Notes: generated by a model not told the origin, from the sequence alone. DNA of 44,119 bases from JAKACA01 sp050010115 (GCA_050010115.1 JBEKLQ010000022.1:1-44119), one strand, 5' to 3'; shown: positions 22,633 through 31,756, counted from the first letter of the stretch. Translations and numbers: made by a program.

Positions 22633-25600
22633 CTAGCCGCCCTCGGAGGCCGGCGGCGCGAAACCTTGCCGAATTGTGTTCTCCGTCACCACACGGGGCT
22701 CGACGAATTGGTAGAGGTAGTCGGGACCGCCGGCTTTCTGGCCGAAGCCCGACATGGCGTGCCCACCGAATGGCTGCCGCCCGACGACCGCGCCGGTGAT
22801 CCCCCGGTTGATGTAGATGTTCCCGGCCTCGAGCGCCTCGGCCGCCCGGGCGATGTGCGAGGGGCTCCGTGAGATCACACCGGCCGTGAGCGAGTACTGG
22901 CTCCAGTTGGCGATCTCGATGGCGTGCTCGAAGTCCTTGGCTCGCAGCACCGCCACCACGGGGCCGAAGATCTCCTCGTACGCCAGCGGTGAGTCCGGCT
23001 CCACGCCGTCGACGATGGTCGGCCCGACGAAGTAGCCCTTATCGGGCAGATCCTCCCGCTGCAGCACGACCCGGCCGAAGTCGGCGGCGCGCTCTTGCCA
23101 GTCGCGGATGCGTTTGAGGGCGTCCTCGTCGATCACGGGCCCCATCTCGGTGCCCATCTCCTCGGGCAGCCCGATGCGCAGCGCCCGGGTGGACTCGACG
23201 AACCGCTCGAGAAACCCACCCCCCACCGCCCCCACCACCACGATCCTCGAGGCCGCCGAGCACTTCTGCCCCGAATAGCCGAAGGCCGATCGCACGGCAG
23301 CCGGCACGGCCACATCCAGATCCGCGTCGCTGTCGATGATGATGGCGTTCTTGCCGCCCATCTCGGCGAACACCCGCCGCACCTCGCGCTGGCCCGGCAC
23401 GGTGCGGGCGCCGCCTTCGTTCAGGCGCAGGCCCACCGCCTTCGACCCGGTGAAGGAGATCGCCGCCACCTTGGGGTGGGTGATCAGAGTGTCGCCGATC
23501 TCCTCGCCGACGCCGGGGACGAACGACAGCACCCCCGCCGGCAGGCCTGCGTGCTCGAAAGCATCGACGAGGACGCGGGCAATGGCCGGCGTCTGCTTAG
23601 CCGGCTTGAAGACCACCGAGTTGCCGGTGACGAGCGCTGCCGACACCATCCCCGTCGGGATGGCGAGGGGGAAGTTCCACGGAGCGATCACGGCGGTGAC
23701 GCCCCGGCCCCGGTAGGTCAGCCGGTTCAGCTCGCCCGGAGGGGACTGCACGTGGCCACCTCTGGCCAGGCGTAGGGACTCCCGCCCGTAGTACTCGAGG
23801 AAGTCGATCGCCTCGCAGACGTCCCCGTCCGCCTCGTCCCAGCCCTTGCCGGCCTCGAAGACCTCCAGGGCGGTGATGTCGAACCGGCGTTGCCGCATCC
23901 ACTGCGCCGCTCGGAACAGGACCGCTGCCCGCTCCTCGGTCGGTCGCCGTCTCCAACCCTCGAACGCGCTGGCGCACGCCTCGATCGCGGCGGTCGCCTC
24001 GGCGGCGTCGCAACAGGCGGACGTCGCCACAACCTGGGCCGGGTCGGCCGGGTTGACCGAGGCGATGCTCCGCGAGGTCGAGACGTCCTCGCCCCCGATA
24101 CGAGCCGCCACGTACCGGCCGATGCGGAACGCCGCGCTCGCCGGCACGCCTTCCGAGGCAGCGGCGGCGGCAGGTGACTTGAACGAGCTGACGGCCTCGG
24201 CCATCGTTCGGCGGACCTCCGGGCGGAACCACTCCGCCACGGGCTCAGGGTGGTAGGCACCTTCGCCGGGCTTGGCCGGCGCCGGCAGCTGGCCCTGGAG
24301 TCGCGATCGCTCGGCGACGTCCGGCGGCACCGTCGGCTTGGCGAGGAGGGCGTCGAGGTTCTTGTCCTCGGCGTACCGGTTCCGGACGAAACTGTCCTGC
24401 GACGTGTTCTCCAGCAACCGCCGGACCAGGTAGGCCATCCCGGGCACGAGCTCACCGATCGGGGCGTACACCCGCAACCGGAAGCCGAGGCGGCGGATCG
24501 CCTCGTGGACCGGCTCGGCCATCCCGAAGAGCAGCTGGATCTCGTAGCCGTTGTCTCCGATGCCGGAGGACCGGGCCGTCTCGATGGCATAGGCCAGCGA
24601 CCGGAGGTTGTGCGAAGCGAATGCAGCCCGGACCTGGTCGTGATGCGAGTGCAGGATGCGGACGCAACGCTCGTAGTTGAGGTCGGTCTCGGCCTTGTGC
24701 TCGTACACCGGCACCGGCCATCCGGCGGCCTCCGCCACGATCGTCTCGGTGTCCCAGTACGCCCCCTTCACGAGCCGGACGGCGATCGGGACTGGCCGTC
24801 CCGATGCCCACCCGATGAGGTCGACGAGATCATCGGCGCTGTCCCGCAGGTACCCCTGCACGACAATCCCGGCGTGCAGCTCTTCGAGCCCCGGCTCGGT
24901 GATCAGTTCGCGGAACAGCCGGTTCGTGAGCTCCTTGGCCTCGTAACGCTCCATGTCGAACCAGACCTGGGCGCCCCGGCGGGCGGCGGTGGCGAGTATC
25001 GGGCGGAGCCGGTCCTTCGCAGTCTCGATCCCGGCATCCGCCGTCAGTGGCCGGTAGTCGGGCGCCAGGGCCGTCGGCTTGATGGACACGGCCACCCGCG
25101 GGAGCTGACCGAGGTCGTCCCGCTCGAGGCGCTCGTTCGGAGCCCAGCGCTCGCTCTCGGTCAGCAGCGTCTCCACGAGGTCGGTGAGGCGAGCGGCGTA
25201 AGTGTCCGCCTCGGAATGCGAGAGCGTGTGCTCGCCCAAGAGGTCGATGACGGCCGCCGTGTTGTCCCGCCACATCGCCGCCAACGATCGGCTCGCGGCG
25301 GCGGGATCGGTCCCGACGATGAACTGGCCTGCCATCTTCCTGATCTGCCGGCCGGCGACGCCGGCCGCGATGCGATTGCCTCCGGGCACGTGGCTCGTGG
25401 CGTTCACCCCCGCCGCCACGAGGTGGGGCGCGGCGGGCTCGTCAAAGTACTCGGCGAGATGGCGGGCCGTGTCGTCGTGGTCACCCATCGCCGGGAACAC
25501 GTCGACGAAACGGAACAGCTGCGTCTGGAACTGCGGCAGGCGCATTGCAAAGCGCATCATGAGCCGCGTCGTGAGCGACATCTCGTAGGCGCCGGCTTTC

Positions 25601-25734
25601 GTGCGACCGCCGAGCTGGGAGATCTGCTTGGCGAGCGCGACGACGCGCTGCTCGTCTGGTTCGTCGACCGCGACCGGAGTCGCACCGCGCTGTGCCACTG
25701 TCGCGGACGCTACTCCTCGAGGAGTCGTCGCCAC
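22633..25734 (-). CDS. putA: Bifunctional proline dehydrogenase / glutamate-semialdehyde dehydrogenase
   Basis: A 1033-residue PutA. The N-terminal FAD barrel (to about 470) has VSIKPTALAPDY, WFDMERYEAKELTNRLFRE and RLVKGAYWDTETI. The C-terminal aldehyde dehydrogenase (from about 530) has VIAPWNFPLAIPTGMVSAAL, FTGSKAVGL, the catalytic Glu in FAEMGGKNA, the catalytic Cys in SGQKCSAASR, and EEIFGPVVAVLR. It oxidises proline to glutamate in two steps with substrate channelling. There is no N-terminal ribbon-helix-helix, so it is not self-regulating like the enterobacterial protein. The start is GTG at 25734. It is divergent from phoU, with a strong dyad at 25771-25791 between the two starts. Confidence 0.95.
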   Translation of the reverse strand: MATTPRGVASATVAQRGATPVAVDEPDEQRVVALAKQISQLGGRTKAGAYEMSLTTRLMMRFAMRLPQFQTQLFRFVDVFPAMGDHDDTARHLAEYFDEPAAPHLVAAGVNATSHVPGGNRIAAGVAGRQIRKMAGQFIVGTDPAAASRSLAAMWRDNTAAVIDLLGEHTLSHSEADTYAARLTDLVETLLTESERWAPNERLERDDLGQLPRVAVSIKPTALAPDYRPLTADAGIETAKDRLRPILATAARRGAQVWFDMERYEAKELTNRLFRELITEPGLEELHAGIVVQGYLRDSADDLVDLIGWASGRPVPIAVRLVKGAYWDTETIVAEAAGWPVPVYEHKAETDLNYERCVRILHSHHDQVRAAFASHNLRSLAYAIETARSSGIGDNGYEIQLLFGMAEPVHEAIRRLGFRLRVYAPIGELVPGMAYLVRRLLENTSQDSFVRNRYAEDKNLDALLAKPTVPPDVAERSRLQGQLPAPAKPGEGAYHPEPVAEWFRPEVRRTMAEAVSSFKSPAAAAASEGVPASAAFRIGRYVAARIGGEDVSTSRSIASVNPADPAQVVATSACCDAAEATAAIEACASAFEGWRRRPTEERAAVLFRAAQWMRQRRFDITALEVFEAGKGWDEADGDVCEAIDFLEYYGRESLRLARGGHVQSPPGELNRLTYRGRGVTAVIAPWNFPLAIPTGMVSAALVTGNSVVFKPAKQTPAIARVLVDAFEHAGLPAGVLSFVPGVGEEIGDTLITHPKVAAISFTGSKAVGLRLNEGGARTVPGQREVRRVFAEMGGKNAIIIDSDADLDVAVPAAVRSAFGYSGQKCSAASRIVVVGAVGGGFLERFVESTRALRIGLPEEMGTEMGPVIDEDALKRIRDWQERAADFGRVVLQREDLPDKGYFVGPTIVDGVEPDSPLAYEEIFGPVVAVLRAKDFEHAIEIANWSQYSLTAGVISRSPSHIARAAEALEAGNIYINRGITGAVVGRQPFGGHAMSGFGQKAGGPDYLYQFVEPRVVTENTIRQGFAPPASEGG

Positions 25735-25770
25735 GCCACAACTTCACCAAGAATTTGCTTTTTTGCCAGA

Positions 25771-25791
25771 GTGGTCGAGCACCTCGACCAC
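25771..25791. promoter_or_regulatory. Perfect 9-bp inverted repeat between putA and phoU
   Basis: The arms gtggtcgag (25771-25779) and ctcgaccac (25783-25791) are separated by three bases. The site lies 37 bases before the putA start and 13 bases before the phoU start, in an otherwise AT-rich stretch (AAGAATTTGCTTTTTTGCC, 25749-25767). This is a plausible operator for either gene. If phoU starts at the in-frame GTG at 25771 the dyad would be coding. Confidence 0.6.
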
Positions 25792-25803
25792 TACGGTGGT
25801 CCT

Positions 25804-26508
25804 GTGCGTCGTGTCTTCGGCTCGAATGGGAAGGATCTTCCCGACGTCGACGCCGGACTGCCGGAGGCATCCCCGACCGGCGACGTCGGCCGGCAGATCC
25901 AGCGCCGGGTGATCCAGATGTTCGCTCTCGTGGAGGAGGCCGTGGCGGGGGCGACTCACGCCCTCCTCACCGGCGACCGGGAGCAGGCGAGGGCCCTCGT
26001 CGCCAACGACGTGGCGCTCGACGATCTCTATGTCGAGCTTCAGCAACTCGTTCACGACCGCGTCGTGGCCGGGGGCCTCGGCGTCGACGAGACGACGTGG
26101 CTGCTGGCGGTACTCTCGATGCTGCCGGAACTCGAGCGGAGCGGTGACCTGGCCGAGCACGTGGCCCAGCGAGCCACACGGAACCTGCCTGCCGAGATCC
26201 CGGCCGTGCTTCGGGGCTACATCGAGCAGATGGGCGAGATGGCGTGCTCGATGTGGCGCATGGCGACCGACGTCTACGCCGAGCGTGCCGCCGGTGTGGA
26301 ACGGATCGACCTCCTCGACGACGAGATGGACGACCTGCACGTGCGGTTCATCGCCGAGCTCGTCGGCGGGGGATCGGTGCCGGTTCCGGTGGCGATCGAG
26401 TTGGCGTTGATCGGGCGTTTTTATGAGCGCCTCGGGGATCACGCCGTCAACGTGACCCGGCGAGTGCCGTTGCTCACCGAACGACGACCAACAGCAGCCG
26501 GCACCTGA
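25804..26508 (+). CDS. phoU: PhoU-type phosphate regulatory protein
   Basis: A 234-residue protein of two three-helix PhoU bundles. It shows IQRRVIQMFALVEEAVAGATHALLTGDREQARALVANDVALDDLYVE in the first and MWRMATDVYAERAAGVERIDLLDDEMDDLHVRFI plus the conserved ELALIGRFYERLGDHAVNVTRRV in the second. PhoU couples phosphate uptake by PstSCAB to the sensor kinase. The GTG at 25804 gives the usual short 'MRRVF' start; an in-frame GTG at 25771 is an alternative. The SenX3/RegX3-like pair is 10 kb away and no pst genes are here. Confidence 0.9.
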   Translation: MRRVFGSNGKDLPDVDAGLPEASPTGDVGRQIQRRVIQMFALVEEAVAGATHALLTGDREQARALVANDVALDDLYVELQQLVHDRVVAGGLGVDETTWLLAVLSMLPELERSGDLAEHVAQRATRNLPAEIPAVLRGYIEQMGEMACSMWRMATDVYAERAAGVERIDLLDDEMDDLHVRFIAELVGGGSVPVPVAIELALIGRFYERLGDHAVNVTRRVPLLTERRPTAAGT

Positions 26509-26526
26509 CGGCCCCCCGGGGTCCCA

Positions 26527-27177
26527 TCAGCCGCCGGACTGGGTGAGCCGGCTCCCCCATCGGTCCCGGTGGCAGACCGCTGCCAGATCGAGCCGCTGCC
26601 GCCATCCGGCTCGCTCCAGGTCGGGCGTGTCCTCGAGGTGGGTCACCGGACCGAGGCACAGCCACGCCACCGGACGGATGCCGTCGGGGATCCCGAGCAG
26701 GCCGCGCAGGAACGCCTCCCGGTAGAACGACACCCAGCCGACGCCGAGGCCCTCGGCCGTCGCCGCCAGCCAGAGGTTCTCGATCGCCAGGCACACCGAG
26801 TACAGGCCGGCGTCCGCGATGGCGTGGCGACCGAGGACGGCGGGTGCGCCACGGGACGAGTCGTAGGTCACCACAACGCCGCAAGCCGCTTCCAGGATTC
26901 CTTCGATCTTGATGCCGGCGAACCGCTCGGCTCGCTCGTCGGGGAGCGAGTCGGCGAACTCCTGGCGTTGGGTGAGCACATGGGACCGGAAGCGCTCCCG
27001 CGTCGACTGGTCGGTCACGACGACGAAGTCCCACGGCTGGCTGAGCCCGACGCTCGGCGCCGCATGAGCGGCAGCCAGCACCTTGGCCAGCGTTTCGTCG
27101 GCGAGCGGTTCCGCGCTGAACTGGCCGCGGACGTCCCGGCGGCGGAAGATCGTCTCGTACAGGCCCGGCTCGGTCAC
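26527..27177 (-). CDS. bluB: 5,6-dimethylbenzimidazole synthase (BluB)
   Basis: A 216-residue nitroreductase-fold protein with the BluB signature YETIFRRRDVRGQFSAEPL, AAHAAPSVGLSQPWDFVVV and GVGWVSFYREAFLRGLLGIPDGIRPVAWLCLG. BluB breaks down reduced FMN with O2 to form dimethylbenzimidazole, the lower ligand of cobalamin. The length fits the family. No other cobalamin genes or B12 riboswitch are visible nearby. It is convergent with phoU, with 18 bases between the stops, and divergent from the amidase at 27257. Confidence 0.92.
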   Translation of the reverse strand: MTEPGLYETIFRRRDVRGQFSAEPLADETLAKVLAAAHAAPSVGLSQPWDFVVVTDQSTRERFRSHVLTQRQEFADSLPDERAERFAGIKIEGILEAACGVVVTYDSSRGAPAVLGRHAIADAGLYSVCLAIENLWLAATAEGLGVGWVSFYREAFLRGLLGIPDGIRPVAWLCLGPVTHLEDTPDLERAGWRQRLDLAAVCHRDRWGSRLTQSGG

Positions 27178-27256
27178 GAGCGCAACCTAGTGTTGGTCGA
27201 CCTGGACCGGCTAACACGAGAGCGGGCCAGCACCACGACCGAAAGGACCGACGCCG

Positions 27257-28672
27257 ATGACGACTCCGTGGTTGGGAGACGCGAGCAGCCTCGTGGAGGC
27301 CTTCCGGCGCCGGGACCTCTCGCCGACCGAAGCGCTCGAGGCCAGCATCGAGGCGATCGAGGCGTCGCCGCTCAACGCTTTCAGCCACACCGACTTCGAC
27401 CGTGCCCGGGAGGAGGCCGCCTCCGCCGACGTCATGGCGCCTTTCGGCGGTGTCCCGTTCGGGGTGAAGGAGCTCGAGCCGGTGAGGGACTGGCCCTATA
27501 CCGAGGCGTCGGTCCTGTTCGCCGACCGCGTCTCCGACCACGATCAGCTGTCGGTCACGAGACTCCGGAAGACCGGGGCGATCCTCGTCGGCCAGACGAC
27601 GGCGAGCGAGTTCGGCGGCATCAACTGCACGTCGACCGAGCTGCACGGGACGACGAGAAACCCATGGAACCACTCCCGCACGCCCGGCGGCTCCTCGGGC
27701 GGTACCGCAGCGGCCGTCGCCGGTGGCCTGTTGCCGATCGCCACCGGGAGCGACGGCGGGGGGTCGATCAGGATCCCGGCGGGTTTTGCGGGGTTGTTCG
27801 GGCTGAAGGCGACGTACGGGCGGATCCCGAAGAGCCCGGGCGCGAGCGTCGAGCCCTTGACGGCCGTGCTCGGTTGCCTGTCACGATCGGTCCGGGACAC
27901 GGCTCGCTACTTCGACCACTGCAACGGCTTCGACCAGGGCGACCCGTACAGCCTGCCGGCGGTGAGCGGCTGGGAGGCGGCGCTCGGGAGCTTCGACCTC
28001 GCCGGCATGACAGTCGCCATCCTGCCGGACCTGGGCTACGCACGGGTCCGCCACGAGGTGGCCGACCTCGTGGCAGCCACGGCGGAACAGCTCGCAACGG
28101 CGGCCGGCCTGAGGATCGTCGACGTCATGCCGGCGCTCCCGCGCCTTCGGGCCGAGTGGGTGCTGGCGAACCAGCCATCGTTCGTCGCCGACCTCGGCGA
28201 CGCCTACCCGGACGGGCTCGGGGTGCTCTCAGGTGAGATGCGCTTCAGTCTCGAGACAGCCCGCACCGAGTTCACGCTGGAAGCTGCGGCCTCGATCGAG
28301 CGGTACCGCAGGACGCTCAACGCCGTCCTCGCCGAGCTGTTCGAGCAAGCCGACTTCGTGATCGCATCGACGAACCCCGACGTGGCCTTCGCCGCCGAAG
28401 GGCCTCCGCCCTCCACGATCCCGGGCGCCGACCTGATCGCCGAGATCGGCTTCATCGAGGCCCTGATGAACAACGCCGCCCTCACGGCGCCTTCGAACAT
28501 GAACGGAAGCCCGGCGGTGAGCATCCCGGCCGGTCTCGTGGACGGGCTGCCGGTCGGCCTCCAGGTGCTCACCGGCCACCACCGCGAGCAGCTCCTGCTG
28601 GATCTCGCCCTCGTCGCCGAGCGCGAGCTCGCTTGGCCGCTCGTCGCCCCGGGGTCGCCCCACTCGGTGTGA
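27257..28672 (+). CDS. Amidase-signature family hydrolase
   Basis: A 471-residue amidase. The Ser-cisSer-Lys triad is visible: Lys71 in PFGVKEL, the GGSSGG motif (144-149) and the nucleophile Ser170 in GSDGGGSIRIPAG. The C-terminal ALTAPSNMNGSPAVSIPAGL is typical of the family. Members hydrolyse small amides or ureides, or amidate Asp-tRNA (GatA); the lack of gatB/gatC and the SDGGGS motif argue for a general amidase. The ATG at 27257 follows a moderate GAAAGGA site (27240-27246). The 79-base gap to bluB should hold both promoters. Confidence 0.9.
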   Translation: MTTPWLGDASSLVEAFRRRDLSPTEALEASIEAIEASPLNAFSHTDFDRAREEAASADVMAPFGGVPFGVKELEPVRDWPYTEASVLFADRVSDHDQLSVTRLRKTGAILVGQTTASEFGGINCTSTELHGTTRNPWNHSRTPGGSSGGTAAAVAGGLLPIATGSDGGGSIRIPAGFAGLFGLKATYGRIPKSPGASVEPLTAVLGCLSRSVRDTARYFDHCNGFDQGDPYSLPAVSGWEAALGSFDLAGMTVAILPDLGYARVRHEVADLVAATAEQLATAAGLRIVDVMPALPRLRAEWVLANQPSFVADLGDAYPDGLGVLSGEMRFSLETARTEFTLEAAASIERYRRTLNAVLAELFEQADFVIASTNPDVAFAAEGPPPSTIPGADLIAEIGFIEALMNNAALTAPSNMNGSPAVSIPAGLVDGLPVGLQVLTGHHREQLLLDLALVAERELAWPLVAPGSPHSV

Positions 28673-28696
28673 GCGGGCACCGTCCGCGGCCGTCCG

Positions 28697-28727
28697 GCTG
28701 GCGTGTGGCTATCCGAGGGACGCCAGC
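28697..28727 (+). terminator. Possible hairpin after the amidase gene
   Basis: Arms gctggcgt (28697-28704) and acgccagc (28720-28727) form an eight-base stem with a 15-base loop, 25 bases after the amidase stop. No T-run follows, so it is a candidate terminator or mRNA-end structure only. Confidence 0.35.
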
Positions 28728-28842
28728 TGGTGACACCGAGCGACCGCCTCTCCGGCTGTCGCCACTTGACGTGGTTATTTCAGTCACTTTGAGCGGTTGT
28801 CATCACGGGAAGCGGCGCGCTCCCGAGCCGCCCGGCGGTTAA

Positions 28843-28872
28843 TTGACGGGCCGTCTTACCTGCGTTTACAGT
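28843..28872 (+). promoter_or_regulatory. Predicted promoter of the secreted protein at 29016
   Basis: TTGACG (28843-28848), an 18-base spacer and TACAGT (28867-28872) form a reasonable sigma-70-type promoter. It would leave a leader of about 137 bases before the ATG at 29016. The rest of the 343-base gap (28673-29015) holds the hairpin at 28697 and the leader structures at 28879-28995; no gene is seen in it. Confidence 0.5.
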
Positions 28873-28878
28873 GCCCTT

Positions 28879-28995
28879 GGGGCTCTGTTGGTACGCCCGA
28901 GATTCGTCAGGGGAACGCCGAGGGAGCCCCGGATGGTCCACCAAGGTCGACATGCCGGCGTGGCCAAGTAGCGGTGGGGACAGATCGTTTCCACC
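28879..28995 (+). ncRNA. Possible structured 5' leader
   Basis: Within the predicted leader, ggggctc (28879-28885) can pair with gagcccc (28924-28930), enclosing 38 bases. A second stem pairs ggtggggac (28973-28981) with gtttccacc (28987-28995), including two G-U pairs, around a five-base loop. I do not recognise a known riboswitch class. The structure ends 20 bases before the ATG. Confidence 0.3.
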
Positions 28996-29015
28996 TCTGG
29001 ACACAGGGGGTAGTC

Positions 29016-30005
29016 ATGAAGAAAGCAATTGCGGCCCTGTCCGCGGCTGGCCTCGCGATCGGCATCGTCGGTACGTTCGGGGCAACCGCGGTCACGGCAT
29101 CAGTCCGACCGCACGGGACGCCGCCGCCGGTCTTTGCGGTCACGTTGGTCAAGTCGACGGGTTACTCGACGACGAGGGCGGACAAGATCAAGATCGACTA
29201 CAGCGGTGCCACCCACAAAGACGCTCTGCTCTTCGGGGTGTGCAACGACGACGCGTCGCAAACGAGCCCGCTGATATCTTTGACTGACGCGTGCACCTCG
29301 CCGAAGGAACTGCTGGCCTCAAAGACGGGTGCCGGCTCGGCGACCGTCACGTTCACGCCAGGACAGATCGGCTCGGACAGTCTGTCCTCCTGCCCGCAGA
29401 CCACTGGCCAGTACGGCCTCGGGATCGCCTGCATCGTGGCTGCTGAGGACATCAGCGCCAACCAGGTGGCCGACGCGCCCTTCTACTTCACACCACCGAA
29501 GCCGAACAAGCCGACCGGTACCAAGGGCAATGCCACGATCAGCGTCAACGGCGGCTTCGCCACCGACGGCCTGTACGGCACCGATCCCGCAAACCTCACC
29601 ACTGGCTGCCAGGCTTTCTCGGCCGCAGAGCCGGCCGCAGCCTGGAGCACTGAGCCGCTGTGCTCGGATGGAGCGAATACTCCAGCAGGCCTCGGTGGCC
29701 CGCTGCCTGAGGGATACGGCTTCGCAACCGGTGAGCCCGTCGAGGTTTGGTCCGGCCCATATGGCACCGGTACCCTCCTCTGCAACCCGACGGTGGCGCC
29801 CGGCGGTACAGGCGCCTGCCCGTACGCCGACGCCGACGCCCCCGCCCCGGTCACCACCCCGGGTGGCGCGAGCATCGCCCTGGCCACACTAGGCGCCGGC
29901 TCCCTCCCCGATAATTCGACGAACACCTTCACGCTCGTCGGTGCATCCTCCGGCGTCGCCGTCACGGTGACGGTCAAGGTCGGTGCGAAAGGCAAGGTCA
30001 GCTGA
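29016..30005 (+). CDS. Secreted Ser/Thr/Gly-rich protein of unknown function
   Basis: A 329-residue protein with a clear Sec signal (MKKAIAALSAAGLAIGIVGT, cut near AVTA/SVRP). The mature part has two similar beta-rich regions: KSTGYSTTRADKIKIDYSGA with ALLFGVCNDDASQTSP, and GFATGEPVEVWSGPYGTGTLLCNP with a SIALATLGAGSLPDNSTNTFTLVG end. This suggests tandem Ig-like domains, as in cell-wall 'neocarzinostatin-like' actinobacterial proteins; the resemblance is general. Six to eight cysteines probably pair. It is convergent with the conjugation operon and ends in front of a strong hairpin. Confidence 0.78.
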   Translation: MKKAIAALSAAGLAIGIVGTFGATAVTASVRPHGTPPPVFAVTLVKSTGYSTTRADKIKIDYSGATHKDALLFGVCNDDASQTSPLISLTDACTSPKELLASKTGAGSATVTFTPGQIGSDSLSSCPQTTGQYGLGIACIVAAEDISANQVADAPFYFTPPKPNKPTGTKGNATISVNGGFATDGLYGTDPANLTTGCQAFSAAEPAAAWSTEPLCSDGANTPAGLGGPLPEGYGFATGEPVEVWSGPYGTGTLLCNPTVAPGGTGACPYADADAPAPVTTPGGASIALATLGAGSLPDNSTNTFTLVGASSGVAVTVTVKVGAKGKVS

Positions 30006-30049
30006 TCCAGCAGTACTCGTAACTCCCGCCGTTCGTTGAACGGCACGCG

Positions 30050-30077
30050 CCGCCCCGGGTGGGTTCACCCGGGGCGG
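30050..30077. terminator. Strong hairpin between convergent genes
   Basis: A perfect 12-base stem (30050-30061 with 30066-30077) with a four-base loop ggtt. It lies 45 bases after the secreted-protein stop and overlaps the last codons of the VirD4-like gene, whose stop is at 30065-30067. There is no T-run on either side, as is common in high-GC actinobacteria. It could act for both strands. Confidence 0.7.
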
Positions 30078-31756
30078 TGTCGCGTCCGGCTCGGGCCGCC
30101 GCGGAACGCCCGCAGCCGAACGCGTGCCGGCGGGAGCGCCCCGTAGACGACCACCGCTTCGCCGGGGGCCACCCGCCGCAGCATGGCGCTCGGAACGACG
30201 CGGCGGAGCGACACCGTCTCGGTCCGGCTCCACCGCCCGTCGTCGCCGACCGTACGGGACTCGTCGGTCCGCTCGTCATCGCCGATCAGCGAGCTCACAT
30301 GGTCGAGCGTCAGCGGGTCGGCGGTTCCCGGGCAGAGTACCTTGGCTCGGTGGTTGTTGACGATCGTGGACCACCGCCGGCCGTACCGCGCCTCGATCTG
30401 GGCGAAGTCCTGCCACACGGTCACGAGCTGGATCCCGTGGCCGGCTGCCGTCGACACGATCGTGTCGAGCTCGGCGAGCGGGGCGATGTTCGCCGCTTCG
30501 TCGAGCACGACGAGCAGCGGCGGGTCGAGCGGCCGCCCGAGCATCGCCGCCCGCTCGAAGGCCGCGTCGATGACGTGGCGGATGAGTGCCACGAACACGG
30601 GGCGGAGCCGCTCCTGCTCGCGGGCCGGGGCGCAGCAGTAGAGCGTCCGCGCCGAGCCGTCGACGAGCGAGGCTGGGTCGATCGCTTGGTGGCGTGACGA
30701 GGCGGCCACGCTCGGGTCCGAGAATGCCGCCACCACGGTCTCGGCCGTGGCGAACACCGAGCTCCGCTGGCGCTCCTCTCGGCCGAAGCTCGTCCGCGCC
30801 GCCCGCAGAGCATCCGGCACGCCCACGAGCTCGAGGGCGAGCAGGGGCTCGTGCATCTCCTCGTCGTCGATCCACCTCACGACGTCGGTCATCGAGGCGC
30901 CGGCCGAGGCGGCGGCGAGGAGGAGGGGCGCCAGTAGTTTCTCGGCCGAGGAGTACCAGAAGCCGGCATCGTCCATCCCGCCGTCGGAGCGCGCCATCGA
31001 GCACAGGGCCGAGGCCATCCGCTTCGCTCCCGTCCAGGTGCCCGAGGTCGTGAGCGGCGACCAGCCGGCTCCGGCGAGGCCGGTCACCCCCGTCGGGTCG
31101 TACAGCTGCACCACGCCCTTCAGTCTCCGCTCGGCGATCGTGTGACGCACGAGATCCGACTTCACGCTCGTCGCCACGACCGGCCCGGCCCACTCGGTGA
31201 TGGCGGGGATGGCGAGCCCGCTCGTCTTGCCGGACTGCGTCGGGCCGGTGAGCAGGACCGACTGGTTCGCCTCAGCGGCGAGCAGCCGGCGGCCGTGGGC
31301 GCCGAGGACGATACGGTCGCCAGGCGGTGCCTTCACGAAGAGCGGGCGCAGCTCCCGCCGCGACGCCCAACCCTGCTCAGCGGCGCCGGGGCGAGCGGCC
31401 GCAACTCGGGCGCCGGCAGGGCGTGGACTGCGACCGCCCTTGCGCCAGACGACGAAGCCCACCCCCAGCGAGGCTGCGACGGCCGCCAGCCCGGCGACGA
31501 GCCACGCTCGGTCGCGTGCGATCATCAGGTGCCGCTGATGCAGCTCCGCCACGACGACGACGAGCAGGATGGCGCCGGCCGCCGGCAGGTCCTCACTCGC
31601 TCGTCCGGACACTCCGCCGAGGCGCCGGCGCCGGACGGACGTCGACGGCGACCGGGCGACACCCGTCCCACCACGCGACCGTCGCCCCGGCCCGCCGGCT
31701 CGCCGGCGACCGGACGGCCGGCGCTCAGGCGGTCGTTGGCTGGCGAAGCCGCCCAT
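30065..31756 (-). CDS. VirD4/TraG-like type IV coupling ATPase
   Basis: A 563-residue membrane ATPase. An Arg-rich N-terminus is followed by two membrane segments (about 59-70 and 84-104), then Walker A GPTQSGKT (161-168) and Walker B LLVVLDE (404-410) in a TraG/VirD4 fold (SVKSDLVRHTIAERR, HGIQLVTVWQDFAQIEARYG). It would couple DNA or protein substrates to the secretion channel. It overlaps the upstream VirB4-like gene by 32 bases; an internal ATG at 31528 just before the second membrane segment is an alternative start. Last gene of the operon. Confidence 0.9.
   Translation of the reverse strand: MGGFASQRPPERRPSGRRRAGGPGRRSRGGTGVARSPSTSVRRRRLGGVSGRASEDLPAAGAILLVVVVAELHQRHLMIARDRAWLVAGLAAVAASLGVGFVVWRKGGRSPRPAGARVAAARPGAAEQGWASRRELRPLFVKAPPGDRIVLGAHGRRLLAAEANQSVLLTGPTQSGKTSGLAIPAITEWAGPVVATSVKSDLVRHTIAERRLKGVVQLYDPTGVTGLAGAGWSPLTTSGTWTGAKRMASALCSMARSDGGMDDAGFWYSSAEKLLAPLLLAAASAGASMTDVVRWIDDEEMHEPLLALELVGVPDALRAARTSFGREERQRSSVFATAETVVAAFSDPSVAASSRHQAIDPASLVDGSARTLYCCAPAREQERLRPVFVALIRHVIDAAFERAAMLGRPLDPPLLVVLDEAANIAPLAELDTIVSTAAGHGIQLVTVWQDFAQIEARYGRRWSTIVNNHRAKVLCPGTADPLTLDHVSSLIGDDERTDESRTVGDDGRWSRTETVSLRRVVPSAMLRRVAPGEAVVVYGALPPARVRLRAFRGGPSRTRHRPG

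Noticed and set aside
24250..25800. Open frame on the plus strand running for about 1.5 kb opposite putA into phoU
   Set aside because: Only the part after 25804 has protein character (PhoU); the rest mirrors the PutA codons.
27257..28672. GatA subunit of the tRNA amidotransferase
   Set aside because: gatB/gatC are absent nearby and the motif context fits a general amidase.
28673..29015. Known riboswitch (cobalamin, c-di-AMP, c-di-GMP) in the leader
   Set aside because: No conserved core sequence of these classes is visible; only generic stems were found.
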